DNA of 64,000 bases from DASVEG01 sp035540495 (GCA_035540495.1 DATLGL010000036.1:1-64000), one strand, 5' to 3'. Shown: positions 34,534 through 43,747, numbered from the stretch's first letter. Translations and numbers: made by a program. Notes: generated by a model from the sequence alone, not told the origin.

Positions 34534-35550
34534 GTGGCAACCAAGAAGACGACAGGGATCACCGTCGCGGTCACCGGCCCCACCGGCACGTTCGGCTTCG
34601 GGCTGATCCCGCTCCTGCAGAACGATCACCGGATCCGGCGCATCATCGGCATCGCTCGGCGCCCCTTCGATCCGAACGAGCACGGCTGGTCGAAGATGGA
34701 GTACCGGCAGGGCGACGTACGTGATCCCGCCGCGCTCGAGGCTGCGTTCGACGGTGCCGACGTGGTGGTCCATCTCGCCTTCCTCATCACCGGCAACGCG
34801 CCCCGCGAGACCATTCGAGAGATCAACATCGACGGGACGCTCAACACGTTCCGAGCCGCGGCCGAGGCCGGAGCGAAGCGCTTCGTGTACGCATCGTCGG
34901 TCGCTGCATATGGCTTCCACGCCGACAACCCGATCGGGATGACCGAGGAGTGGCCGACGCGGCCCGCTGACCGGCTCTTCTACGCCCAGGAGAAGGCCGA
35001 GATCGAGCGCCTCCTCGACGACGAGTCGGCCAAGCACCCCGACCTCGGCCTGTACCTGCTGCGGCCACCGATCGTGCTCGGACCGCACGCGCTCGGCGCG
35101 AAGGACGTGTTGCCAGGGCCGCTCGACAAGATCGGGGCGCGGCTGGCATCGGCGCTGCTGCCGCTCCGCGTGCCCGTACCCGCGATCGTGCCGAACCTGC
35201 CCGTGCAGTTCATCCACGAGGACGACGTCGGCCAGGCGTTCCTGCTCTGCATCGTCGGCAAGGGCGAGCCGGGCGCTTACAACATCACTGGCGACGGGGT
35301 GATGACCGGTGCCGAGGTCGCTCGCGAGCTCGGCATCGCTGCGATCCCGTTCCCGGCCGGGATCGTCCATCGCGCGGCCCGTCTCGTGAGCCACCTCCCC
35401 GTGCCGACGCCGCCCCAGGCCGAGTGGCTGGAGGCTGCGTCGCAGCCGGCGATCATGGATGCGTCGAAGGCGAAGCGGGAGCTGGGGTGGACGCCGCGCT
35501 ACACGAGCGTCGAGGCGCTGCGCGACACGATCAAGCGACTGACTGCCTGA
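34534..35550 (+). CDS. NAD-dependent epimerase/dehydratase (extended SDR)
   Basis: A 338-residue extended short-chain dehydrogenase. VAVTGPTGTFGFGLIPLL is the glycine-rich NAD loop, VVVHLAFLITGN follows, then VYASSVAAYGFH with the Ser and FYAQEKAEIERL with the Tyr and Lys (YxxxK). LRPPIVLGPHALGAKDV and NITGDGVMTGAEVARELG are typical of the family. GTG start at 34534. It is divergent from the sulfur operon across 70 bases. The substrate, likely a nucleotide sugar or other hydroxy compound, cannot be told. Confidence 0.85.
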   Translation: MATKKTTGITVAVTGPTGTFGFGLIPLLQNDHRIRRIIGIARRPFDPNEHGWSKMEYRQGDVRDPAALEAAFDGADVVVHLAFLITGNAPRETIREINIDGTLNTFRAAAEAGAKRFVYASSVAAYGFHADNPIGMTEEWPTRPADRLFYAQEKAEIERLLDDESAKHPDLGLYLLRPPIVLGPHALGAKDVLPGPLDKIGARLASALLPLRVPVPAIVPNLPVQFIHEDDVGQAFLLCIVGKGEPGAYNITGDGVMTGAEVARELGIAAIPFPAGIVHRAARLVSHLPVPTPPQAEWLEAASQPAIMDASKAKRELGWTPRYTSVEALRDTIKRLTA

Positions 35551-35568
35551 CGTTCTGGCCTGTCAGGC
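35545..35568. terminator. Bidirectional terminator hairpin
   Basis: GCCTGAC (35545-35551) and GTCAGGC (35562-35568) pair perfectly around a 10-base loop between two convergent genes. No T-tract is present, as is common in high-GC genomes. Confidence 0.5.
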
Positions 35569-35583
35569 GTAGGCCGCGGGTGG

Positions 35584-35946
35584 TCAGCCGATGATGCGGA
35601 CGCAGCTGGCCAGATCGGCGCTCGCGCCGGCCACGCGATGGAGCACCGCGGTCGTCGGCGTGATGGTGACCCGCTCCGCCTCGTCGTCGACTGCTGCGGT
35701 GCCGTCGACGATCAGGCTGTAGTCGCGTCCCTCCGGTGCCGGCCAGAGCAGGGTGACGGCCGGTCGTGCGGTCGCGTTGCGTCGAGTCGTGCGGCCGGCG
35801 TCGATCGCTATCGCGCCGCCGTCGGCGCTGGCTCGTACCGACACGACGTGCGGCATCGCGTCGTCGCCGCAGGTGATGGCGTACGGCGCACCCGGGTACT
35901 CGGCGATGCGCGCCAACAGCGCTTCGAGCTCGACGGCGACACTCAT
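35584..35946 (-). CDS. Pyridoxamine-phosphate-oxidase-like flavin-binding protein
   Basis: A 120-residue protein with the split-barrel pattern: PGAPYAITCGDDAMPHVVSV at the start, AIDAGRTTRRNATARPAVTL in the middle (the loop that contacts flavin phosphate) and LWPAPEGRDYSLIVDGTAAV near the end. It probably binds FMN or F420. It is a stand-alone gene facing the epimerase gene, with the hairpin at 35545-35568 between them. Confidence 0.75.
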   Translation of the reverse strand: MSVAVELEALLARIAEYPGAPYAITCGDDAMPHVVSVRASADGGAIAIDAGRTTRRNATARPAVTLLWPAPEGRDYSLIVDGTAAVDDEAERVTITPTTAVLHRVAGASADLASCVRIIG

Positions 35947-35996
35947 GCGGCGAACGGTAGCTGCCCTAGGGTCCCGGGATCCTCGAAAGGAGCACC

Positions 35997-36887
35997 ATGT
36001 CGCGAGCGCTCGTTCTCAGCGGTGGAGGCAGTGTCGGCATCGCCTGGCAGTCGGGCCTGGTCGTCGGGCTGAAGCGCGCCGGCGTCGAACTGAGCGAAGC
36101 CGACTTCATCGTCGGCACGTCAGCAGGGTCCGCGGTGGGCGCGCAGCTCGCGTCGGGCGTCGACCTCGAGGAACGCCTCCAGCGCTACAGCCGCGACTCC
36201 GAATCGGATTCGCGCGGGTCGGGCGGCAGCGGAGGCGGAGCCGCGATGGCGGAGAACCTCGCCCGTCTCATGACGGTGATGGCCGGCGTCGACGACCACG
36301 AGACGGAGGAAGCCGGACGCGCCGCCATCGGCAAGTTCGCCCTCGAGGCGCAGGCGCTGCCGGAGGACCGCTTCGTCGCCGGCTTCTCGGAGCTCGCGGA
36401 CAAGGCGTGGCCAGACCGTTACGCCTGCACCGCTGTGGATGCAGAAACCGGGGAGTTCGTCGTCTGGGACGCAGCGGCCGGGGCACCGCTCGACCGAGCG
36501 GTGGCGTCGAGCTGCGCGGTCCCCGGCATCTTCGAGCCGATCACGATCAACGGCCGCCGCTACATCGACGGCGGGATGCGCTCGGGAACGAACGCCGATC
36601 TCGCGGCTGGCCACGACGTGGTCGTTCTGCTCACGCTGATGGACCCGGAACGGATGAGGACCGTCAGCCCGGAGCGGGCTGCGCGCTACCTCAAGAGGAT
36701 CGAGCGGGAGCTCGACGTCTTGACCAGCGGTGGCGCCACCGTCGAGATGATCGCGCCGAACGACGCCGCTGCCGCGGTCATGGGGTTCAACCTCATGGAC
36801 GCGTCGCTCGCACCCGCCGCCGCTGAGGCGGGACTCCGCCAAGCGTCGAGCGTCGCCGATCGCGTCGGCTCCGTCTGGGGCGGCTGA
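35997..36887 (+). CDS. Patatin-like phospholipase
   Basis: A 296-residue patatin-family acyl hydrolase. LVLSGGGSVGIAWQSGLV is the oxyanion-hole loop, DFIVGTSAGSAVGAQL holds the nucleophile S42 (GTSAG), and YIDGGMRSGTNADLA supplies the catalytic Asp (DGG). A Gly/Ser-rich linker lies at residues 68-80. No signal peptide, so it acts inside the cell, probably on membrane lipids. The ribosome site GAAAGGAG stands just upstream of 35997. The next gene starts 6 bases after its stop. Confidence 0.9.
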   Translation: MSRALVLSGGGSVGIAWQSGLVVGLKRAGVELSEADFIVGTSAGSAVGAQLASGVDLEERLQRYSRDSESDSRGSGGSGGGAAMAENLARLMTVMAGVDDHETEEAGRAAIGKFALEAQALPEDRFVAGFSELADKAWPDRYACTAVDAETGEFVVWDAAAGAPLDRAVASSCAVPGIFEPITINGRRYIDGGMRSGTNADLAAGHDVVVLLTLMDPERMRTVSPERAARYLKRIERELDVLTSGGATVEMIAPNDAAAAVMGFNLMDASLAPAAAEAGLRQASSVADRVGSVWGG

Positions 36888-36892
36888 TCGTC

Positions 36893-37360
36893 GTGGCAGC
36901 CGAGCTCGAACCGCCCGCTCTCGCGGCACTCGTCGATGCGGCGGAGCGGCCGCGCACCGACGACTGGAGCTTCCGCGCTGCCGTGACCCGCTACGCGCAG
37001 CCGGAGCCGCAACGGGCCAGTGAGGTCATCGAGCTCCTCCGCCGGATCGAGGCATGGCTCCGCCCCCACCACAAGCACCTCGAGGCGCACGGCCACGATG
37101 TGTGGGCAGCAGTCGAGCGTTCGGACCCGGCGGCCGCCGGCGATGCGCACGACGTCGTGACCTCGTCGATCGTCGACGTCATGCGGGCGCTCCGCGACCT
37201 CGACGCGCTGGGCGACGTCCTCGCAGCCTGGGCGGCCGCTCCGTCGTCCGAGCGGCCCGACGCCGCCGTCGACGAGGCGGTCGCGGACGTCCGCCGTCGC
37301 ATCGACGCGGCCGGCGTCCCGTACGAGGAGCGCCCGCCAGGGCCTAGGAACCGGGGCTGA
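36893..37360 (+). CDS. Hypothetical helical protein
   Basis: A 155-residue protein that I do not recognise. It appears all-helical: PPALAALVDAAERPRTDDWS, EVIELLRRIEAWLRPHHKHL, VVTSSIVDVMRALRDLDALG. No membrane helix or metal motif is clear. GTG 36893 lies 6 bases after the patatin stop, so the pair is co-transcribed. The 3' end overlaps the convergent beta-lactamase-like gene by 17 bases. Confidence 0.65.
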   Translation: MAAELEPPALAALVDAAERPRTDDWSFRAAVTRYAQPEPQRASEVIELLRRIEAWLRPHHKHLEAHGHDVWAAVERSDPAAAGDAHDVVTSSIVDVMRALRDLDALGDVLAAWAAAPSSERPDAAVDEAVADVRRRIDAAGVPYEERPPGPRNRG

Positions 37361-38753
37361 GCATCCGCCCCGCGCACCGATCGTCGAGCTCCGCCACGTA
37401 GGCGTCGTAAGGGAGCAGGCGCCCGCCCGCGAAGTGCACGGCAGCGACCTCGTCGCGTTCGTTGCGGTCGAACGTCACCGACTCGCCGTACGACCCAAAG
37501 CCCGCGGTGTCCGCTATCCGGAGGGCGTCCCGGTCGGCGACCTCGAGGCGTGTCACGTCGACCACCGGGTCGGGGAGGTCGGGATCGATGGCGAACAGCG
37601 AGTCGCCGAATCGGACGATGTCGGTCGTCGACCAGAGGCCCAGGAAGCGACCGGCGTACCGGTGGAGGTCGCCCTCGCCGGCGGACGTCGCTGGATCGCA
37701 GCTCTCCGCGAGCCCGATGAGGCGAACGATGCCCGTGGCCAACGCCTCGGCGGGTCCGTCGATCGCGTTCGTCAGCACGGTGACGACCAGCCGGTCGACG
37801 GGATCGATGATCGTGAACGTGATGTAGCCGGGGAAGCCTCCGCCGTGGGAGATCACCCGGCGGTCGCCGATCGTGAAGACGTGGAACCCGAGCGCGTAGT
37901 GGCCGCGCCGGCCACCTTCGACCCGCCAGTGCTCGTGGTGCAGCTGCCGCTTCGACTCGTCGCTGAGCAGCTCTTCGTTGCCGAGGAAGTGCGCGCGCCC
38001 GTAGCGGCACAGGTCGGCCGCGGTCGACGAGAAGCCAGTCGCTGCAGCCATGCCGCGGGTGTCGAGGCTCGGGAGCCGCCGGCGGGCCAGGCCGTGCTTC
38101 TTCGAGCTGTACGGCGTCGCGAAGGCCGACGTTTCAGACGGCTCGGGCTCGGTGTTCGACAGCCCGAGGCGATCGACGATCTCACGCCGCACGACCTCCG
38201 CGTACGGCTCCCCCGTCACCGCCTCGATGACGAGGCCCAGCAGCGAGTAGCCGATGTTCGAGTACTTGAAGCGCGTCATCCGATCGATGACCGCCGGCGT
38301 CTCGGTGACCGCATCCCGCAACGACGCGGCGTCGTGGAACGGCCCGGTGAGCGCCCACCACGGCACGTCGACGCCGTCGCGGATGATCCCGGCGGTGTGG
38401 CTCAACACGTCGCGGAGGGTCGCACGGCCCATCCGAGCGTCGGCGGCCTCCGCGAGCCACGGGAGCCAGACGTCGAGCCGGTCGTCGAGGCGCACGCGGC
38501 CGCGCTCCACCAGCGTCATCAGCGCGGTCGCGGTGAACGTCTTCGAGTGCGACGCGATCCGAAACCGGTGGTCGGGCCGCATGGCGACCTTCTCCTCGAG
38601 GTCGGCGAGGCCCGCCGCGTGCGACACGACCAGGCGATCGTCGTGCTGGATCGCCATGACGGCACCCGGCACCTGGAGCGCTTGGATGCGGTAGTCGAAC
38701 CAGTTCGCGGCGTAGGCGGCGGCGTCGTCGACCGCGCCCTTCGGGATCGGCAT
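37344..38753 (-). CDS. Class C beta-lactamase-family serine hydrolase
   Basis: A 469-residue protein of the beta-lactamase/penicillin-binding-protein type. Catalytic motifs are IASHSKTFTA (S68xxK71) and FKYSNIGYS (Y164-S-N166). The third motif region reads RRVISHGGGFPGYITF (HxG form). Residues after about 360 make an extra C-terminal beta domain (LGLWSTTDIVRFGD). No signal peptide is visible, so it is probably a cytoplasmic esterase or peptidase and not a secreted lactamase. ATG 38753; longer versions run into sequence antisense to the exchanger gene. Confidence 0.85.
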   Translation of the reverse strand: MPIPKGAVDDAAAYAANWFDYRIQALQVPGAVMAIQHDDRLVVSHAAGLADLEEKVAMRPDHRFRIASHSKTFTATALMTLVERGRVRLDDRLDVWLPWLAEAADARMGRATLRDVLSHTAGIIRDGVDVPWWALTGPFHDAASLRDAVTETPAVIDRMTRFKYSNIGYSLLGLVIEAVTGEPYAEVVRREIVDRLGLSNTEPEPSETSAFATPYSSKKHGLARRRLPSLDTRGMAAATGFSSTAADLCRYGRAHFLGNEELLSDESKRQLHHEHWRVEGGRRGHYALGFHVFTIGDRRVISHGGGFPGYITFTIIDPVDRLVVTVLTNAIDGPAEALATGIVRLIGLAESCDPATSAGEGDLHRYAGRFLGLWSTTDIVRFGDSLFAIDPDLPDPVVDVTRLEVADRDALRIADTAGFGSYGESVTFDRNERDEVAAVHFAGGRLLPYDAYVAELDDRCAGRMLSPGS

Positions 38754-38885
38754 CGGCCAAGCGTGCCGCACCGGGCGCCTACGCTGGGGATCCTCACGAA
38801 GAGGGGCTGGATCCACGTGAGCAGGCGGGCCGTCCGGCTCGGCTGAGGCTCCCCCGGCACCGGGGACGGCGAAGCAGGAGTCGAA

Positions 38886-39977
38886 GTGACGGTCATCTTG
38901 TTCCTCGGCGGCCTCGTCTGCCTGGTGGTCGGGGCAGAAGCGTTGGTGCGGGGCGCGTCGAGCCTCGCCCTCGCGGTCGGCGTGGCGCCGCTCGTCGTCG
39001 GTCTCACCGTCGTCGCGTTCGGCACGAGCGCGCCGGAGATGGCGGTGAGCGCTGCCGCCTCTCGCAGCGGCCAGACCGACATCGCCATCGGCAACGCAGT
39101 GGGGAGCAACATCTTCAACGTCCTCCTCATCCTCGGCGCATGCGCGCTCATACGCCCGTTGCTGATCGCGTGGCGGCTCGTGCGCCTGGAGGTGCCGATC
39201 ATGATCGGCGCGTCGGTGCTCGTCTGGGTGCTCGTCCTCGACGGCGACCTGGTGCGCTGGGAGGCCGCGTTGCTCTTCGCCGGGATCGTCGGGTACACGA
39301 CGTGGACGATCCGCGCGAGTCGCAAGGAGACGGCTGCGGCGCTCGAGCACGCGGCGCCTGGTGGAGAGCCGCAGGCAACGCCGGCACCCTGGTACGTGAA
39401 CGTCGGGCTGCTCCTCCTCGGGCTCGTGCTGCTCGTCGTCGGGTCGAACTGGATGGTCGACGGCGCGGTCGAGTTCGCGCGCTCGCTGGGCCTCTCGGAG
39501 CTGGTGATCGGCCTGACGATCGTTTCCGCCGGGACGTCGCTCCCCGAGCTCGCCACCTCACTGCTCGCTACCTATCGGGGCGAGCGGGAGATCGCCGTCG
39601 GCAACGTCGTCGGATCGAACATCTTCAACATGCTGGCGGTGCTCGGCATCGGCGGGCTCGTCGCGCCCACACCGCTCGAGGCCAACGAGTTCGTGCGAGG
39701 CGTCGACATCCCGGTGATGATCGCCGCTGCGCTGATCTGCCTCCCGGTGTTCTTCTCGAGCGGCACGCTGATGCGCCGCTGGGAAGGCGTGATGTTCGCG
39801 GCTGCGTACGCCACCTACGTCACCTACCTGATCTGGAACGCGTCCGACGCCGGAGCGCCCGACGTCTTCGTCGACGTCGCTCGGTTCGTCGCCCTGCCGC
39901 TCGGCTTCGCCGTGGCGATCGCCGCGGCGTGGCGCGACCGTGCCCATCCGGATCTGGTGGCAGCACGCGCCGGCTGA
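38886..39977 (+). CDS. Sodium/calcium exchanger (CaCA family, YrbG type)
   Basis: A 363-residue integral membrane protein with about 10 helices and the two inverted alpha repeats of CaCA exchangers: VAFGTSAPEMAVS with IGNAVGSNIFNVLL, and VSAGTSLPELATS with VGNVVGSNIFNMLA. These form the ion-binding core for Na+/Ca2+ (or H+) antiport in the inner membrane. The GTG at 38886 starts right at the first helix. The stop is followed directly by the stop of the convergent marC-type gene. Confidence 0.92.
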   Translation: MTVILFLGGLVCLVVGAEALVRGASSLALAVGVAPLVVGLTVVAFGTSAPEMAVSAAASRSGQTDIAIGNAVGSNIFNVLLILGACALIRPLLIAWRLVRLEVPIMIGASVLVWVLVLDGDLVRWEAALLFAGIVGYTTWTIRASRKETAAALEHAAPGGEPQATPAPWYVNVGLLLLGLVLLVVGSNWMVDGAVEFARSLGLSELVIGLTIVSAGTSLPELATSLLATYRGEREIAVGNVVGSNIFNMLAVLGIGGLVAPTPLEANEFVRGVDIPVMIAAALICLPVFFSSGTLMRRWEGVMFAAAYATYVTYLIWNASDAGAPDVFVDVARFVALPLGFAVAIAAAWRDRAHPDLVAARAG

Positions 39978-40592
39978 CTACACGCCGTTCTCGATCCAGT
40001 CGGCGATTCCGGTCGCGACGAGCTGCACCGCGATCGCGGCCAGCAACAGCCCGATCAGGCGGGACGCGAGGTCGATCCCGTTGTCGCCGAGGAGCCGCCC
40101 CACGCCGCCGGCGAACCGCATCGCGAGGTACAGCACCACGTGGACCAGGAGGAGCGCAGCGATGACGCTCGCGATCTCCCAGCTGCCGGCGGCCTGCTGG
40201 ATGTACACCATCGTCGCCGCGATGGCGCCGGGACCGGCGAGCAGCGGCGTGCCGAGCGGAACGAGGGCCACGTTGCTCCCGGCCGCCGTGGCCAGCACGC
40301 CCGACTCCGCGGGGCGTAGGAGCTCCAGCGCGACGAGCACGAGGATGAGCCCGCCAGAGACCTCGAGCGCGGCGATCGAGATGCCGAGGAGGCGGAGGAG
40401 CTCCTGTCCGAAGAGGGCGAAGAGCACGACGACGACGGCGGCCACGGCGACCGCCTGCAGCGCGGAGCGCTTCCGGCGGTCGATCGTCTGGTCCTTCGTC
40501 AACGCGAGGAACACGGGAACCGTGCCGATCGGGTCCATGATGACGAGCACCGTCACGAACGTCCGCGCGAACAGGTCGAGCGAGAAGTCCAC
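39978..40592 (-). CDS. MarC-family integral membrane protein
   Basis: A 204-residue protein with six hydrophobic helices of the MarC (UPF0056) family: FVTVLVIMDPIGTVPVFLAL with the family's DPIG..P motif, FALFGQELLRLLGISIAALE, GGLILVLVALELL and LVPLGTPLLAGPGAIAAT with the second conserved P..GPG motif. Function of the family is unproven. Transcribed divergently from the Gfo/Idh/MocA gene. Confidence 0.9.
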   Translation of the reverse strand: MDFSLDLFARTFVTVLVIMDPIGTVPVFLALTKDQTIDRRKRSALQAVAVAAVVVVLFALFGQELLRLLGISIAALEVSGGLILVLVALELLRPAESGVLATAAGSNVALVPLGTPLLAGPGAIAATMVYIQQAAGSWEIASVIAALLLVHVVLYLAMRFAGGVGRLLGDNGIDLASRLIGLLLAAIAVQLVATGIADWIENGV

Positions 40593-40654
40593 GCCACCTC
40601 GTTAGCGCACCGTCGACACCAACCGGCAACTCCTGCCTGTGCGAAGCTCGCCCG

Positions 40655-41749
40655 ATGGCGAGCACATTCGAGGCCGTGCGCTACGGCGTGATCGGAACCG
40701 GGATGATGGGCGTCGAGCACATCAGGAACCTCAACGCCTTGCCGGGCGCCGAGGTGACAGCGGTCGCGGATCCTCATCGGCCTTCCATCGACGCGGCCCT
40801 CGCCGCGCTGCCGGCTCCGCACGCGGTTGCAACCTTCGTCGACCACCGCGACCTTCTCGCGAGTGGTACGTGCGACGCGCTCGTCATCGCGACGCCGAAC
40901 ATGACCCACATCGATGTGCTTCACGATGCTCTCGCGACGGATCTGCACGTGCTCGTCGAGAAGCCGTTGTGCACCACCGTCGCCGACTGCAAGACGGTCG
41001 CGAAGATGGCGGAAGACCGCTCGGCGATCACGTGGGTGGGGCTGGAGTACCGCTACATGGCACCCGCGGCGCGCCTCGTCGATGAGGTTCGCGCCGGCAC
41101 GGTGGGCGACCTCCGGATGCTGTCGATCCGTGAGCACCGGTTCCCGTTCCTCGAGAAGGTCGGCGACTGGAACCGGTTCAACCGGAACACCGGGGGCACG
41201 CTCGTCGAGAAGTGCTGCCACTTCTTCGATCTCATGTGCCTCGTCGTGGGGGAACGGCCCGTCGCCGTCGTCGCGTCCGGCGGGCAGGACGTGAACCACC
41301 TCGACGAACGGTACGGCGGCGAACGGCCCGACATCCTCGACAACGCGTACGTGATCGTCGAGTTCCCGCGAGGCGTCCGCGCTCTGCTCGACCTGTGCAT
41401 GTTCGCCGAGGCGACGAAGAACCAGGAGGAGCTGGTAGCCGTCGGCGACAAGGGGAAGGTGGAGGCGCTCATCCCCGAAGGCATCGTGCGCATCGGACGG
41501 CGCGGGAAGCACTGGATCGGCCGCGTCGACGAGGAGACGGCCACCGACGAACGTGCCGCGCACGAAGGGTTCCACCACGGCTCCAGCTACCTCGAGCACC
41601 TCGACTTCCTCGACGCGATCCGGAGCGGCGGCGCAGCCAAGGTGACGGTCGACGACGGGCTCTGGTCGGTGGCCATCGGGGTTGCTGCCCACCGCTCGAT
41701 CGACGAAAGCAGGCGCGTGGAGCTCGACGAGGTGATGGCCGATGGCTGA
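40655..41749 (+). CDS. Gfo/Idh/MocA-family oxidoreductase
   Basis: A 364-residue dehydrogenase: the N-terminal Rossmann domain has RYGVIGTGMMGVEHIRNL, ALVIATPNMTHIDVLHDAL and the family signature HVLVEKPLCTT (Lys in EKP). The C-terminal domain has RFNRNTGGTLVEKCCHFFDL with the catalytic-type His. These NAD(P)-dependent enzymes act on sugars and inositols. It is the first gene of a tight operon: its last 8 bases overlap the aldo-keto reductase gene, which in turn overlaps the SsuD-like gene, so the three likely act on one substrate. Confidence 0.9.
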   Translation: MASTFEAVRYGVIGTGMMGVEHIRNLNALPGAEVTAVADPHRPSIDAALAALPAPHAVATFVDHRDLLASGTCDALVIATPNMTHIDVLHDALATDLHVLVEKPLCTTVADCKTVAKMAEDRSAITWVGLEYRYMAPAARLVDEVRAGTVGDLRMLSIREHRFPFLEKVGDWNRFNRNTGGTLVEKCCHFFDLMCLVVGERPVAVVASGGQDVNHLDERYGGERPDILDNAYVIVEFPRGVRALLDLCMFAEATKNQEELVAVGDKGKVEALIPEGIVRIGRRGKHWIGRVDEETATDERAAHEGFHHGSSYLEHLDFLDAIRSGGAAKVTVDDGLWSVAIGVAAHRSIDESRRVELDEVMADG

Positions 41750-42665
41750 CGGCAGCAACGACGGGCTCGTCGATCGCGCGCCGCGGTCGATCGTGGTGGG
41801 CGCTCCCGAGGTCGGGCCGCTGTCGCTGGGGTGCTGGCGGATGATCGAGGTCGATTCGGCGTTGGCGGCGTTCGACACCGCGATCGAGCTCGGCATGAAC
41901 CTGATCGACACCGCCGATGTCTACGGCCTCGACTGGGGTGGCTCCGGGTTCGGAGAGAACGAGCGGGTGTTGGGCGAGGTGCTCGCGCGACGTCCCGGCG
42001 CGCGCGGCCAGATCGTGGTGGCGACCAAGGGCGGGATCATCCCGGGCGTTCCGTACGACTCGAGCGACCGCTATCTGCGCACCGCGTGCGACGACTCGTT
42101 GCGGCGCCTCGGCGTCGACGTGATCGACCTGTACCAGGTGCATCGTCCCGACGTGTTCACGAGTCCACGCCAGCTGGCCGAAACCCTCGCCGGGCTCGTC
42201 GACAGCGGCAAGGTCCGAGCCGTAGGCGTCTCGAACATGACCGTGGCTCAGGTCGACGCGCTCCAGGCGGCGCTCGGCGAACGCGGCGCCTCGCTCGCCA
42301 CGAACCAGGTGGAGCTGTCGGTTGCTCATCTCGGCCCGCTGCGCGACGGCACCGTCGACCGTGTCCTGCGCGACGAGATGACGCTGCTCGCGTGGAGCCC
42401 GCTCGCGGGAGGCCGCCTGGCGACGGGCGATGGCGTGCGCCCAGAGCTGGTGCAAGTCCTCGACGAGCTCGCCGAGCGCGAAGGCGTCGATCGGACGACG
42501 GCGGCGCTCGCGTTCGTCCTCGCTCTTCCCGGGAGGCCCATCGCGATCGTGGGGACGCAGCGGCCGGAGAGATTGCGCGAGGCGGCGCGAGCCGTCGACG
42601 TCCACCTCGCCAGAGCTGACTCCTACCGGCTCATCGAGGCGTCGGAAGGTGTTCCCCTTCCGTGA
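41742..42665 (+). CDS. Aldo-keto reductase
   Basis: A 307-residue AKR with the catalytic tetrad: NLIDTADVYGLD (Asp, Tyr), IVVATKGGII (Lys) and DLYQVHRPDVF (His). AVGVSNMTVAQVD and LLAWSPLAGGRL follow, and the NADPH end reads AIVGTQRPERLREA. It lies between the Gfo/Idh/MocA and SsuD-like genes with overlaps on both sides. In the oxidative sulfoquinovose (sulfo-SMO) pathway an AKR reduces the 6-oxo-glucose made by the SsuD-like monooxygenase; the same logic may apply here, but that is inference. Confidence 0.9.
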   Translation: MADGSNDGLVDRAPRSIVVGAPEVGPLSLGCWRMIEVDSALAAFDTAIELGMNLIDTADVYGLDWGGSGFGENERVLGEVLARRPGARGQIVVATKGGIIPGVPYDSSDRYLRTACDDSLRRLGVDVIDLYQVHRPDVFTSPRQLAETLAGLVDSGKVRAVGVSNMTVAQVDALQAALGERGASLATNQVELSVAHLGPLRDGTVDRVLRDEMTLLAWSPLAGGRLATGDGVRPELVQVLDELAEREGVDRTTAALAFVLALPGRPIAIVGTQRPERLREAARAVDVHLARADSYRLIEASEGVPLP

Positions 42666-43747
42666 GCGGCCCGGAGGTCGCGTGGTTCGGCGCGCTCTGC
42701 GACGACGACTACGAGTTCCTCGGCCAGCGCGACCCGCGCCTCGTGAGCTCGTGGGAACACTGCCGGTCGATCGTGCTCGCGGCCGAGGAGGCCGGCTTCG
42801 ACAACGTCCTCCTGCCGTCGGGGTACGCGCTCGGCATCGATAGCACCGCGTTCGCCGCCGCGATCGCTCCCCTCACGCGCACGATCCGTCTGCTGCTCGC
42901 CGTACGCGCCGGCGAGCTCGTCGTGCCGCAGCTCGCCCGGCAGCTCGCCACGATCGACCAGATCAGCCACGGGCGCCTGACGGTGAACGTCATCTCGAGC
43001 GACGTGCCGGGCGAGAGCGCCCTTTCCTCAGAAGCCAGGTACCGCCGCACCGTCGAGGTGATGAGCGCGCTCCGAACGCTCCTCGACGGCGAGCCTGCGG
43101 CGGTCCACGGCGAGTTCGTCGATCTCGACATCGAGCCGCCGAGGGCCCGGCCTCACGACGGGCGGCGGTTGCCCTTCTACTTCGGCGGGCTGTCGGATGC
43201 AGCCAAGGACTGCGCGGCCCGGGGCGCCGACGTGTACCTCATGTGGCCCGACACCACCGAGGCCGTGCGCGAGGTCGCCGGCGACATGCATCGCCGTGCC
43301 GCGGCGCACGGCCGCCGGCTGCACATCGGCTGGCGGTCACACGTCATCGTGAGGGAGACCGAGGACGAAGCGCGCGCCGCGGCCCGACGTCTCCTGTCTC
43401 GTCTCGACGACACGGAGGGCGAGCGGATCCGGAAGCAGTCGCTCGACAGCACCTCGACCGGCGTGCAGCGGCAGGCGGAGCTGCGGGAGTCGGCGGACGA
43501 CGAGGGATACGTGGAGCGGCATCTCTGGACCGGCGTCGGCCGCGCGCGAAGCGGTGCCGGCGCGGCGATCGTCGGCGATCCGGACCAGGTGCTGGCCAAG
43601 CTGCGTGAGCTCGAGGCGGCTGGGGTTCGCGCGTTCATCCTGTCGGGGTACCCCCACATCGCCGAGTGCGACCTGTTCGCGCGCCACGTGCTCCCAGCGT
43701 TCGACCACGGGCCCCTCGAGATCGATCCGTCCCCCGTCGCGCTCTGA
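42662..43747 (+). CDS. SsuD-like flavin-dependent monooxygenase (LLM class)
   Basis: A 361-residue bacterial-luciferase-fold enzyme closest in pattern to alkanesulfonate monooxygenase SsuD: ISHGRLTVNVISSDVPGESA, LPFYFGGLSDAAKDCAARGA, SHVIVRETEDEARAAARRLL, then HLWTGVGRARSGAGAAIVGD and FILSGYPHIAECDLFARHVL. SsuD and its sulfosugar relative SmoC use FMNH2 and O2 to release sulfite from a sulfonate. A dedicated flavin reductase is not in the cluster. The GTG at 42662 overlaps the AKR stop by four bases. Confidence 0.88.
   Translation: MSGPEVAWFGALCDDDYEFLGQRDPRLVSSWEHCRSIVLAAEEAGFDNVLLPSGYALGIDSTAFAAAIAPLTRTIRLLLAVRAGELVVPQLARQLATIDQISHGRLTVNVISSDVPGESALSSEARYRRTVEVMSALRTLLDGEPAAVHGEFVDLDIEPPRARPHDGRRLPFYFGGLSDAAKDCAARGADVYLMWPDTTEAVREVAGDMHRRAAAHGRRLHIGWRSHVIVRETEDEARAAARRLLSRLDDTEGERIRKQSLDSTSTGVQRQAELRESADDEGYVERHLWTGVGRARSGAGAAIVGDPDQVLAKLRELEAAGVRAFILSGYPHIAECDLFARHVLPAFDHGPLEIDPSPVAL

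Noticed and set aside
37344..38753. Calling the class C family protein an antibiotic-resistance beta-lactamase
   Set aside because: No signal peptide and an extra C-terminal domain point to an intracellular esterase or peptidase; SxxK and YxN motifs alone do not show lactamase activity.
38754..39556. Long minus-strand frames opposite the Na/Ca exchanger
   Set aside because: Ser/Arg/Pro-rich with no motif; antisense to a protein with both CaCA alpha repeats.
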